Assembly: GCA_035267785.1 (NCBI GenBank)
Contig: DATFLL010000106.1
Span: 1 to 11,537 of the forward strand
Direction: 5' to 3'
DNA length: 11,537 nucleotides
Source: DATFLL01 sp035267785
GTDB lineage: Bacteria > Pseudomonadota > Gammaproteobacteria > DATFLL01
Of this stretch, positions 6,059 to 11,537 are shown piece by piece. Below the pieces are notes generated by a model. The model had not been told where the DNA came from. It saw only the letters and a program-made list of their open reading frames with translations, and ran no database searches. The translations under genes were made by a program, and so were the position numbers. Every line of letters starts with the position of its first letter. Within the stretch, counting starts at the first letter, position 1.

Positions 6059-6385
6059 ATGCAACTCAACCTGACCGGCCACCATATCGACATCACCCCG
6101 GCGCTGCGCGATTACGTCAGCGAAAAGCTCGAGCGGCTGGAGCGCCACTTCGATCACGTCACCAACGTCCACGTCGTGCTGTGCGTCGAAAAGCTGCGCA
6201 ACAAGGCCGAGGCAACGGTCCACATCAGCGGCGGCAGTCTTTACGCCGAAGCCGATGAGCAGGATATGTACGCGGCAATCGACGCGCTCGCCGACAAACT
6301 CGACCGTCAAATCAAGAAACACAAGGAAAAAATGACCGAACACCGGCGCACCGACGAGTCGGTCAAGAATCAGGCCCCGGAGTGA
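6059..6385 (+). CDS. hpf: Ribosome hibernation promoting factor, short form (HPF/YhbH)
   Basis: HPF binds the decoding region of the 30S subunit, blocks tRNA and mRNA binding, and stabilises inactive ribosomes in starvation. The short form works with RMF to form 100S dimers in enteric bacteria. The 108-residue product aligns end to end with E. coli HPF (95 aa). It begins MQLNLTGHHIDITPALRDYV, has a central VVLCVEKLRNKAEATVHISG strand region, and ends its core with EQDMYAAIDALADKLDRQIK. A hydrophilic tail of roughly 15 residues extends beyond the E. coli end. It lacks the extra C-terminal dimerisation domain of long HPF, so it is the short class. The gap from rpoN is 43 nt with no terminator. 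Confidence 0.95.
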   Translation: MQLNLTGHHIDITPALRDYVSEKLERLERHFDHVTNVHVVLCVEKLRNKAEATVHISGGSLYAEADEQDMYAAIDALADKLDRQIKKHKEKMTEHRRTDESVKNQAPE

Positions 6386-6419
6386 CGGGGGCGGGGGCAG
6401 CGCAATCGGCGTTTCTACC

Positions 6420-6881
6420 ATGCAGCTTACCGACATCATCACACCCGAACGGGTCACCTGCGGCCTGACGGCGAACAGCAAAAAGCGCGCGCTCGAGAAA
6501 CTCAGCGAGCTCATCGCTGAAGGGCGCGCCGACATCAGCGAGGCCGAGGTATTCGAGAGCCTGCTTGCCCGCGAACGCCTCGGCGGCACGGGCGTCGGCC
6601 ACGGCGTGGCAATCCCGCACGGACGTCTGAGTCATGGGCAGCATGCGATCGGCGCCTTCGTCAAGCTGACGCACGGCGTCGATTTCGACGCCAGCGACAA
6701 CGAACCGGTCGATTTGCTCTTCGCGCTCATCGTACCCGCGGAGTCGACCGAAGAGCACCTGCAGGTCCTGGCGCTGCTGGCCACGATGTTCAGCGACGAG
6801 GCCCTGCGCCGCCAGGCCCGGGCCGCCGACTCGGACCGCCATCTGTACGACTTGTTGACCAACTGGCAGGCCAAACACTGA
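6420..6881 (+). CDS. ptsN: Nitrogen-regulatory PTS EIIA protein PtsN
   Basis: PtsN is a cytosolic EIIA-type phosphoprotein of the regulatory PTS. In other proteobacteria it modulates potassium transport, envelope stress and nitrogen responses by direct protein contact, according to its phosphorylation. The 153 residues form one fructose-type EIIA domain. The phosphoacceptor is H67 in GTGVGHGVAIPHGR (56-69), matching the active-site region of E. coli PtsN. The C-terminal half contains the expected VDLLFALIVPAESTEEHLQVL. The start is ATG 6420; no strong Shine-Dalgarno is seen, only a G-rich run about 25 nt upstream. hprK begins 5 nt after the stop. Its phosphate donor is probably HPr from this operon, since no NPr gene is present here; this is inference. 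Confidence 0.95.
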   Translation: MQLTDIITPERVTCGLTANSKKRALEKLSELIAEGRADISEAEVFESLLARERLGGTGVGHGVAIPHGRLSHGQHAIGAFVKLTHGVDFDASDNEPVDLLFALIVPAESTEEHLQVLALLATMFSDEALRRQARAADSDRHLYDLLTNWQAKH

Positions 6882-6886
6882 CGGCC

Positions 6887-7834
6887 ATGTCCGAACCGAC
6901 CACCGTCAGCACGCTGTTTTCGGTACACCGCGACCCCTTGCAGCTGGCGTGGAACAACGAGCCCACGGGCGGCGAACGCCCCCTGGGACCGGCGGGCGAG
7001 CACGCGCCAAACGCCAGTTTGGTCGGCCACCTGAATCTCATCCGGCCCTACCGCATTCAGCTCCTCGGCGCCGCCGAACTGGACTACCTGGCGGGCCTGG
7101 GCAAGAACTCCGGCCAGGACGCACTGGCCCGTCTGTTCGACAGCCAACCCGCTTTGCTGATCGTTGCCGACGGCCGGGCGGTACCGAGCGCGGTGCTCGA
7201 AGGCGCCGAAGCGGCCGGCATCGCCCTCTTCTCCTCGCCCATGAGCGGCCACACCCTGATCGCCCAGCTGCAGTATTACCTCGCCGAGCGCTTCGCCGAG
7301 AAGGTCACTCTCCACGGCGTCTTCATGGAGGTCATGGGCATCGGCGTGCTGCTGTCCGGGCCGAGCGGAATCGGCAAGAGCGAGCTGGCGCTCGAGCTGC
7401 TCTCGCGAGGCCATCGCCTCATCGCCGACGATGCGCCCGAATTCCATCGCGCCGCGACCGATATACTGGCCGGCACCTGCCCCGAGCCGCTGCAGGGGTT
7501 TCTCGAGGTACGCGGCTTGGGCGTGTTGAACATTCGCGCGATGTACGGCGACAATGCGCTCAAGGCGACCAAATACCTGCGCCTCATCGTGCGCCTCGAG
7601 TACCTCTCTGAGCTGGATATCGGCACGCTCGATCGTCTGCAGGGTACGCGCCACAACCGCACGGTGCTCGGGGTCAACGTACCGGAGCTGCTGATTCCCA
7701 TCGCCCCGGGTCGCAATATGGCGGTGATTATCGAGGCCGCCGTGCGAAACCATATCCTTTACGTCAGCGGGTATAATGCCGCCCAGGATTTCATGGAACG
7801 ACAGCAACGCCACATCCACGACCAATCGTCATGA
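6887..7834 (+). CDS. hprK: HPr kinase/phosphorylase HprK
   Basis: This bifunctional enzyme phosphorylates HPr on Ser46 using ATP or pyrophosphate, and reverses the reaction by phosphorolysis. In proteobacteria it serves regulation rather than classical catabolite repression. The product is 315 aa, the usual proteobacterial length. The N-terminal domain (1-130) is variable. The catalytic domain carries H143 in LHGVFMEV, P-loop GPSGIGKS (158-165), D181 and D182 in LIADDAPEF, the family signature LEVRGLGVLNI (206-216), and R250 in LDRL, matching catalytic or substrate residues in Lactobacillus casei HprK. The ADDAPEF segment differs mildly from the more common ADDxVE. It starts 5 nt after ptsN and overlaps rapZ by 4 bp (ATGA). 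Its substrate HPr is encoded three genes downstream. Confidence 0.95.
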   Translation: MSEPTTVSTLFSVHRDPLQLAWNNEPTGGERPLGPAGEHAPNASLVGHLNLIRPYRIQLLGAAELDYLAGLGKNSGQDALARLFDSQPALLIVADGRAVPSAVLEGAEAAGIALFSSPMSGHTLIAQLQYYLAERFAEKVTLHGVFMEVMGIGVLLSGPSGIGKSELALELLSRGHRLIADDAPEFHRAATDILAGTCPEPLQGFLEVRGLGVLNIRAMYGDNALKATKYLRLIVRLEYLSELDIGTLDRLQGTRHNRTVLGVNVPELLIPIAPGRNMAVIIEAAVRNHILYVSGYNAAQDFMERQQRHIHDQSS

Positions 7835-8688
7835 GGCTGATCATCGTCAGTGGTCTGTCCGGCTCGGGCAAGAGTATCGCGCTGCACGTGCTTGAGGACC
7901 TGGGCTATTACTGCATCGACAACCTGCCGATCGGGCTGCTGCCCGCGCTGGCCGAGCAGGTCGTCGGCGAATCGGGGCCGCACCGCGGTCAGTTCGCCGT
8001 GGGCATCGACGCGCGCACCCTGGGCGGCGACCTGGAGGGATTCCCGGCCATGGTCGAGGACCTCGAGTCCAAGGGCCTGGACTGCGACATCTTCTTCCTG
8101 GAGGCCAACGACGCCACGCTGCTGCAGCGCTTCAGCGAAACGCGCCGCCGCCACCCGCTGTCCAACGACAAGGTGCCGCTCAACGAAGCCATCGAAATGG
8201 AGCGCCGCCTGCTCGAGCCCCTGTCGGCGCGCGCGGACCTCATCGTCGATACCAGCCTGACCAACGTGCACCAGCTGCGTGATCTCATCCGCGAGCGCGT
8301 CAGCTCCAAGGCACAGCGCAGCCTGTCGGTCCTGCTCGAGTCCTTCGGCTACAAACACGGCGTACCGGCCGATGCCGATTTCGTATTCGATGTGCGCTGC
8401 ATTCCCAATCCGCACTGGGAGCCCGAGCTGCGGGCATTGACCGGACGCGACCAGCCGGTGGCCGACTATCTGGCACGCCAGCCGCAGGTCGAACAGCTCT
8501 ACAGCGATCTCGAGCAATTTCTCGAGCGGTGGCTGCCGGAGTTCGAGGCGGACAACCGCAGCTACATGACCATCGCCATCGGCTGCACCGGCGGGCAGCA
8601 CCGCTCGGTCTACCTGGTCGAACGCCTGGCGGGCAGTCTCGAGGCTATGGGCCGCCAGGTCCTCACCCGCCACAGGGAACTGCAGTGA
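7831..8688 (+). CDS. rapZ: RNase adapter/nucleotide-binding protein RapZ
   Basis: RapZ (YhbJ/YvcJ family) has an N-terminal P-loop domain. In E. coli it binds GlmY/GlmZ small RNAs and guides RNase E to adjust glucosamine-6-phosphate synthase, linking it to envelope precursor supply. The 285 residues match the family from end to end. Walker A is GLSGSGKS (8-15), followed by DNLP (30-33). The middle carries RADLIVDTS and the core ESFGYKHGVPADADFVFDVR. The C-terminal domain has NRSYMTIAIGCTGGQHRSVY. The protein ends RHRELQ and lacks the short Lys/Arg tail (KRKP) found in E. coli RapZ, so its RNA-binding role may differ. It overlaps hprK (ATGA) and the EIIA gene (GTGA). Confidence 0.96.
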   Translation: MRLIIVSGLSGSGKSIALHVLEDLGYYCIDNLPIGLLPALAEQVVGESGPHRGQFAVGIDARTLGGDLEGFPAMVEDLESKGLDCDIFFLEANDATLLQRFSETRRRHPLSNDKVPLNEAIEMERRLLEPLSARADLIVDTSLTNVHQLRDLIRERVSSKAQRSLSVLLESFGYKHGVPADADFVFDVRCIPNPHWEPELRALTGRDQPVADYLARQPQVEQLYSDLEQFLERWLPEFEADNRSYMTIAIGCTGGQHRSVYLVERLAGSLEAMGRQVLTRHRELQ

Positions 8689-9080
8689 GCGTCGGGCTGC
8701 TCATCATCAGCCACGGGCGCGTCGGCGAGGCGCTGCTGGACACGGCGATCAGCGTCCTGGGCATCTGCCCTTTGCAGGTGGAGGTCATGAGCATCGGGCA
8801 GGACTGCGAGCCCGACGTCCAGATAGCCGAGGCACGGCGGCGCATCGCCTCACTGGACCACGGCGACGGCGTACTCGTGCTGACCGACATGTACGGCTCG
8901 ACGCCGGGCAATATCGCCGGACAGATGGTCGGCGAGCACATCGCCGTCGTCGCCGGGGTCAACCTGCCGATGCTGGTCAGGCTGCTGAACTACCCGCAGA
9001 TGGGCCTCGAGGAGTTGGTCACCAAGGCCGTGACGGGCGGACGCGACGGCGTCATGCCGTACAGCCCCAGGGGGAATTGA
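8685..9080 (+). CDS. PTS EIIA component, mannose (ManX/PtsL) family
   Basis: This stand-alone EIIA(Man)-type domain of 131 aa accepts phosphate from HPr on H10 (LLIISHG, residues 5-11), the same position as in E. coli ManX. Further family features are TDMYGSTPGN near residues 66-75 and a hydrophobic core with VNLPMLVRLLNY. There is no fused EIIB domain, and no EIIB or EIIC gene nearby. It is therefore likely a regulatory phosphoprotein rather than part of a sugar transporter; this is inferred from context. The GTG start at 8685 overlaps the rapZ stop (GTGA), and the frame upstream only shadows rapZ. ptsH starts one base after the stop. Orthologues sit between rapZ and ptsH in other HprK-containing proteobacteria. 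Confidence 0.93.
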   Translation: MSVGLLIISHGRVGEALLDTAISVLGICPLQVEVMSIGQDCEPDVQIAEARRRIASLDHGDGVLVLTDMYGSTPGNIAGQMVGEHIAVVAGVNLPMLVRLLNYPQMGLEELVTKAVTGGRDGVMPYSPRGN

Positions 9081-9081
9081 T

Positions 9082-9351
9082 ATGGTGTGCCGCGAGGCCG
9101 TGATCATCAACAAGCTGGGATTGCACGCCCGCGCCGCCGCCAAGTTCGTCACCCTCGCCTCGCGCTTCAGCGCGGATATCCAGGTGCGCCGAAATGGCCG
9201 TGAGGTCAACGGCAAGAGCATCATGGGGGTCATGATGCTGGCCGCGGCCAAGGGAACGCGCATCGAGATACAGGCCGAGGGCGAGGACGAACAGGACGCC
9301 ATCGAGCAGCTCGTCGACCTCATCAACCAGCGCTTCGGCGAGAACGAATAG
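9082..9351 (+). CDS. ptsH: Phosphocarrier protein HPr
   Basis: HPr relays phosphate from EI (His15) to EIIA proteins. The 89-residue product has the active site KLGLHARAAAKFV with H15 and R17. It also has the regulatory-serine region GREVNGKSIMGVMML with S46, the residue phosphorylated by HprK, which is encoded upstream. The S46 loop, with K45-S46-I47-M48-G49, fits a functional HprK target, and the C-terminal helix is complete. A G-rich Shine-Dalgarno (GGGGGA near 9070-9075) lies 6 nt before the ATG. It is effectively fused into the translational unit with EIIA (1-nt gap). A 134-nt gap then separates it from ptsI, unlike the tight ptsH-ptsI spacing usual elsewhere. Confidence 0.97.
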   Translation: MVCREAVIINKLGLHARAAAKFVTLASRFSADIQVRRNGREVNGKSIMGVMMLAAAKGTRIEIQAEGEDEQDAIEQLVDLINQRFGENE

Positions 9352-9419
9352 CGCCTCATCCCGACCGTGCGGCTTGCCGAATTGGCCGACACGCCGGATA
9401 CTGGGACACACCGAGCGTT

Positions 9420-9460
9420 CGGGCCGCACCACCGCGAAGCGGCTGCCGGACGACGGCCCG
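9420..9460 (+). promoter_or_regulatory. Nested stem-loop in the ptsH-ptsI spacer
   Basis: CGGGCCG (9420-9426) and CGGCCCG (9454-9460) are perfect complements. Between them is a small hairpin CCGC-GAA-GCGG (9432-9442) with a C(GAA)G triloop. It ends about 11 nt before the G-rich ribosome site of ptsI. There is no T-tract, so it is not a typical terminator. It could be an RNA-processing or attenuation element, or chance pairing in GC-rich DNA. The rest of the 134-nt spacer (9352-9485) shows no ATG and no convincing promoter. Confidence 0.3.
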
Positions 9461-9470
9461 CGACCGGCCA

Positions 9471-9477
9471 GAGGGGG
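9471..9477 (+). promoter_or_regulatory. Shine-Dalgarno sequence of ptsI
   Basis: GAGGGGG ends 8 nt before ATG 9486, ideal spacing. It is only 2 nt from the in-frame TTG at 9480, which is why the ATG is chosen as the start. Confidence 0.65.
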
Positions 9478-9485
9478 CTTTGCGC

Positions 9486-11228
9486 ATGGCTTTGGTGCTC
9501 ACCGGCAGTGGCGTATCCAACGGCATCGCGATCGGCGAAGCCCACGTCCTGCAGCGCGATCAGCTCGAAATCAGCGAATATGCCCTGCCGAGTCACCTCA
9601 TCGAAGAGGAGGTGGCGCGCTTTCGGGCCGCATTGGCCGCCGCCAAGCAGCGCCTGGAAGAGGTGCGCCATCATATCCCCAGCTATGCCCCGCCCGAAAT
9701 CGCCTCGTTCATCGAGACGCATTTGTTGATGCTCGAGGACTCCACCCTCGCGCAGGCGCCCGAAGAGATCATTCGCCGGCGCGGCTGCAACGCCGAATGG
9801 GCCCTGAAGCTGCAGCGCGACACCCTGGTCACGGTCTTCGAGGACATGAACGACCCGTACTTGCGCACCCGCCGGGACGATGTCGACCACGTGGTCACCA
9901 GCATACAGCGCCTGCTGCTGACCGCGCCCAGTCGCCATGACATGGCCCCCGAGCGGCCGATGCAGGGGCAGATCCTGGTCGCCGACGACCTGACCCCGGC
10001 CGACACCGTCCTGATGCAGCACCAGGGCTTTGCCGCATTCGTGACCGAATCGGGCGGCCCCACCTCGCACACCGCCATCCTGGCGCGCAGCCTGCGCATC
10101 CCGGCCATCGTCAGCATCCACCACGCCCGGCGCTATCTGCGCGACGGTGATCTGATCATCATCGACGGCCAGCGCGGCGTCGTGCTGGCCTCACCCGACG
10201 ACTACTCCCTCGACTACTATCGCGCACGCCAGCGTGAGGAAAAGCGCCGCCACGCCCAGCTCAACAAGCTGCGCAATCTGCCGGCCATCACCCGCGACGG
10301 GGTATCGATCAAACTGCAGGGCAACGTCGAGCTGCCCGACGACATCGACGCCCTGCGCCAAGCGGGCGCCGAAGGGGTCGGCTTGTTCCGCACCGAATAT
10401 CTGTTCATGAACCGCGCACAGCCTCCCGACGAACAGGAGCAATTCGAGGTCTATGCGCGCATCGTGCGCCGCCTGCGCGGCCAGCCCCTGACCATCCGCA
10501 CACTCGATCTCGGCGCCGACAAACAGGTCGACGGCGGCCGCCAGGACACGCCCGTGACGACCAACCCGGCGCTCGGCCTGCGCGCCATTCGCCTGTGTCT
10601 GCGCGAACCCGGCGTCTTTCTGCCCCAGCTGCGGGCGATTCTGCGCGCCTCGGCGCACGGTCCGGTGCGCATGATGATCCCCATGCTATCCAATGCTCAG
10701 GAGCTGGCGCAGGTCGTGATGCTCGTGGATCAGACCCGCCGCGAGCTGAGCGCGGTCGGCCAGCGCTTCGACCCCGATATGCCCATAGGCGGCATGATCG
10801 AGGTCCCGGCCGCTGCGCTGGGCGCCGATATCCTTGCCCGTAATCTGGATTTCCTCTCCATCGGCACCAATGACCTGATCCAGTACACGCTGGCCATCGA
10901 CCGCGTCGACGATGAGGTAAGCTATCTCTACGACCCGCTCAATCCGGGTGTCCTGGCGCTCATACACATGACCATTGCCGCCGGCGAGCGCGCCGGTATT
11001 CCCGTTGCGATGTGCGGCGAGATGGCCGGCGATCCACGCTTCACGCGGCTGCTGCTGGGGCTGGGTCTGACCGAGTTCAGCATGCACCCCAGCATGCTGC
11101 CCGAGGTCAAATACATCATTTCGCGCAGCCACCTCGGCCGCCTGCGCGAACGGGTCGCGCGCTTCATGGCCGAAATCAACGACACCGCCATCGCCGATTT
11201 CGTCGAGCAGGTCAACCAACTGGACTGA
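9486..11228 (+). CDS. ptsI: Phosphoenolpyruvate-protein phosphotransferase (PTS Enzyme I)
   Basis: Enzyme I autophosphorylates from PEP and passes the phosphate to HPr. The 580-residue product (E. coli: 575) is complete. The N-terminal helical HPr-binding domain spans about 25-145. The phosphohistidine domain carries H195 in ESGGPTSHTAILARS. The C-terminal PEP-binding TIM barrel carries R302 in GVGLFRTEYLFMNR, E439 in GGMIEVPAAA and D463 in IGTNDLIQYTLA (Mg2+ ligands), and C510 in VAMCGEMAGD. Many EIs have GGRTSHT where this one has GGPTSHT. There is no N-terminal GAF domain, so this is EI proper and not the nitrogen-PTS EI (PtsP). It would feed HPr, EIIA(Man) and probably PtsN of this operon. 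TTG 9480 is an in-frame alternative start, disfavoured by ribosome-site spacing. Confidence 0.97.
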   Translation: MALVLTGSGVSNGIAIGEAHVLQRDQLEISEYALPSHLIEEEVARFRAALAAAKQRLEEVRHHIPSYAPPEIASFIETHLLMLEDSTLAQAPEEIIRRRGCNAEWALKLQRDTLVTVFEDMNDPYLRTRRDDVDHVVTSIQRLLLTAPSRHDMAPERPMQGQILVADDLTPADTVLMQHQGFAAFVTESGGPTSHTAILARSLRIPAIVSIHHARRYLRDGDLIIIDGQRGVVLASPDDYSLDYYRARQREEKRRHAQLNKLRNLPAITRDGVSIKLQGNVELPDDIDALRQAGAEGVGLFRTEYLFMNRAQPPDEQEQFEVYARIVRRLRGQPLTIRTLDLGADKQVDGGRQDTPVTTNPALGLRAIRLCLREPGVFLPQLRAILRASAHGPVRMMIPMLSNAQELAQVVMLVDQTRRELSAVGQRFDPDMPIGGMIEVPAAALGADILARNLDFLSIGTNDLIQYTLAIDRVDDEVSYLYDPLNPGVLALIHMTIAAGERAGIPVAMCGEMAGDPRFTRLLLGLGLTEFSMHPSMLPEVKYIISRSHLGRLRERVARFMAEINDTAIADFVEQVNQLD

Positions 11229-11249
11229 GCCCCTGCGGCTTTTCCCTTT
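11228..11249 (+). terminator. Possible weak terminator after ptsI
   Basis: AGCC (11228-11231) pairs with GGCT (11237-11240) around a 5-nt loop and is followed by TTTCCCTTT. The stem is only 4 bp (5 with a G-U pair) and the T-tract is interrupted, so termination would be partial at best. Its position right at the ptsI stop is suggestive. Confidence 0.25.
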
Positions 11250-11297
11250 GTGTGCGCCGCTTGTTAAACTTGCCGCGTCAGCAGGAAAGGGTTCCCC

Positions 11298-11537
11298 ATG
11301 GCCGAAGAGCTCGAAGAAAAGACCGGCGATCGTCTTGATGACGTGATCGAGGCCTTCCAGGGGGAATCGCTGCAGGAGGTCCACCGGCAGGTCAACAAGC
11401 TGCACCCGGCCGAAATCGCGCACCTGCTCGAGTCGCTCCCCGCCGACGAGCGCGAGTCCATCTGGGAACTGGTCGATCCCGAGATCGACGGCGAGGTCCT
11501 GCTTCACCTCAACGACGAGGTGCGCTCTGCTCTCATC
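11298..11537 (+). CDS. mgtE: Magnesium transporter MgtE (3' partial)
   Basis: The first 80 residues of an MgtE-family Mg2+ channel are present; the frame is open to the window edge. The visible part is the start of the cytosolic MgtE_N superhelical domain, with VHRQVNKLHPAEIAHLLESL (28-47) and DERESIWELVDPEIDGEVLL (50-69). It matches the repeat style that senses Mg2+ together with the later CBS domains. The CBS and membrane domains lie outside the window. AGGAAAGG (11283-11290) sits 7 nt before the ATG and supports this start; a small GGAA-AGGG-TTCC hairpin overlaps that site. A 69-nt gap from ptsI allows a separate promoter. mgtE follows ptsI in related hprK-containing clusters, so the order looks conserved. 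Confidence 0.9.
   Translation, partial: MAEELEEKTGDRLDDVIEAFQGESLQEVHRQVNKLHPAEIAHLLESLPADERESIWELVDPEIDGEVLLHLNDEVRSALI

Noticed and set aside
6632..7825. 397-codon open frame on the - strand across ptsN and hprK
   Set aside because: It mirrors conserved catalytic genes on the + strand and shows no recognisable domain, so it is a compositional shadow.
9367..9729. GTG frame in the ptsH-ptsI spacer as a possible small gene
   Set aside because: It has no ribosome site, runs far into ptsI in the wrong frame, and its composition is shadow-like.
8850..10124. 424-codon open frame on the - strand across EIIA, ptsH and ptsI
   Set aside because: It lies antisense to three strongly conserved genes and has His/Gln/Arg-rich, family-less composition. 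It is a typical GC-rich antisense shadow.

Overview
The window is GC-rich, and every credible gene is on the + strand. It reads as one long, tightly packed gammaproteobacterial 'rpoN operon'. Gene order is caxA/yrbG (5' end cut off) - kdsD - kdsC - lptC - lptA - lptB - rpoN - hpf - ptsN - hprK - rapZ - EIIA(Man) - ptsH - ptsI - mgtE (3' end cut off). The lipopolysaccharide (LPS) genes point to a Gram-negative cell. HPr kinase plus an EIIA(Man)-HPr-EI block after rapZ, instead of the enteric npr arrangement, suggests a non-enteric gammaproteobacterium. That pattern is known from xanthomonads and various sulfur-oxidising lineages; the exact taxon is inference.

Region 1 (1-4460) is envelope biogenesis. 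It holds a Na+/Ca2+ exchanger-family protein, two enzymes of the Kdo pathway (KdsD isomerase, KdsC phosphatase), and the LptC, LptA and LptB parts of the LPS transport machine. Region 2 (4549-6881) is global regulation: sigma-54, the ribosome hibernation factor HPF and the nitrogen-PTS EIIA protein PtsN. Region 3 (6887-11228) is a regulatory phosphotransferase system: HprK, RapZ, EIIA(Man), HPr carrying both His15 and Ser46, and EI. No sugar-specific EIIB or EIIC is seen. Region 4 (11298-end) begins an MgtE-type Mg2+ channel behind its own short gap and ribosome binding site.

Many junctions are overlaps: kdsC/lptC TGATG, lptC/lptA about 20 bp, lptA/lptB ATGA, hprK/rapZ ATGA, rapZ/EIIA GTGA. 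EIIA/ptsH has a 1-nt gap. This implies cotranscription and translational coupling. The larger gaps are 899-1021, 2002-2076, 4461-4548, 9352-9485 and 11229-11297, and they hold most of the unexplained signal.

I do not see a wholly new system. The strongest unexplained signals are four. (i) A perfect 17-bp-arm inverted repeat lies inside the start of rpoN. (ii) A 37-codon ORF with a strong Shine-Dalgarno sequence fills the caxA-kdsD gap and ends in an ATGA overlap with kdsD. (iii) A similar but weaker 31-codon ORF bridges lptB and rpoN, overlapping both. (iv) A perfect 7-bp dyad sits directly against the likely lptA start codon and covers its ribosome binding site. No rRNA, tRNA, CRISPR array, insertion sequence or phage feature was found.
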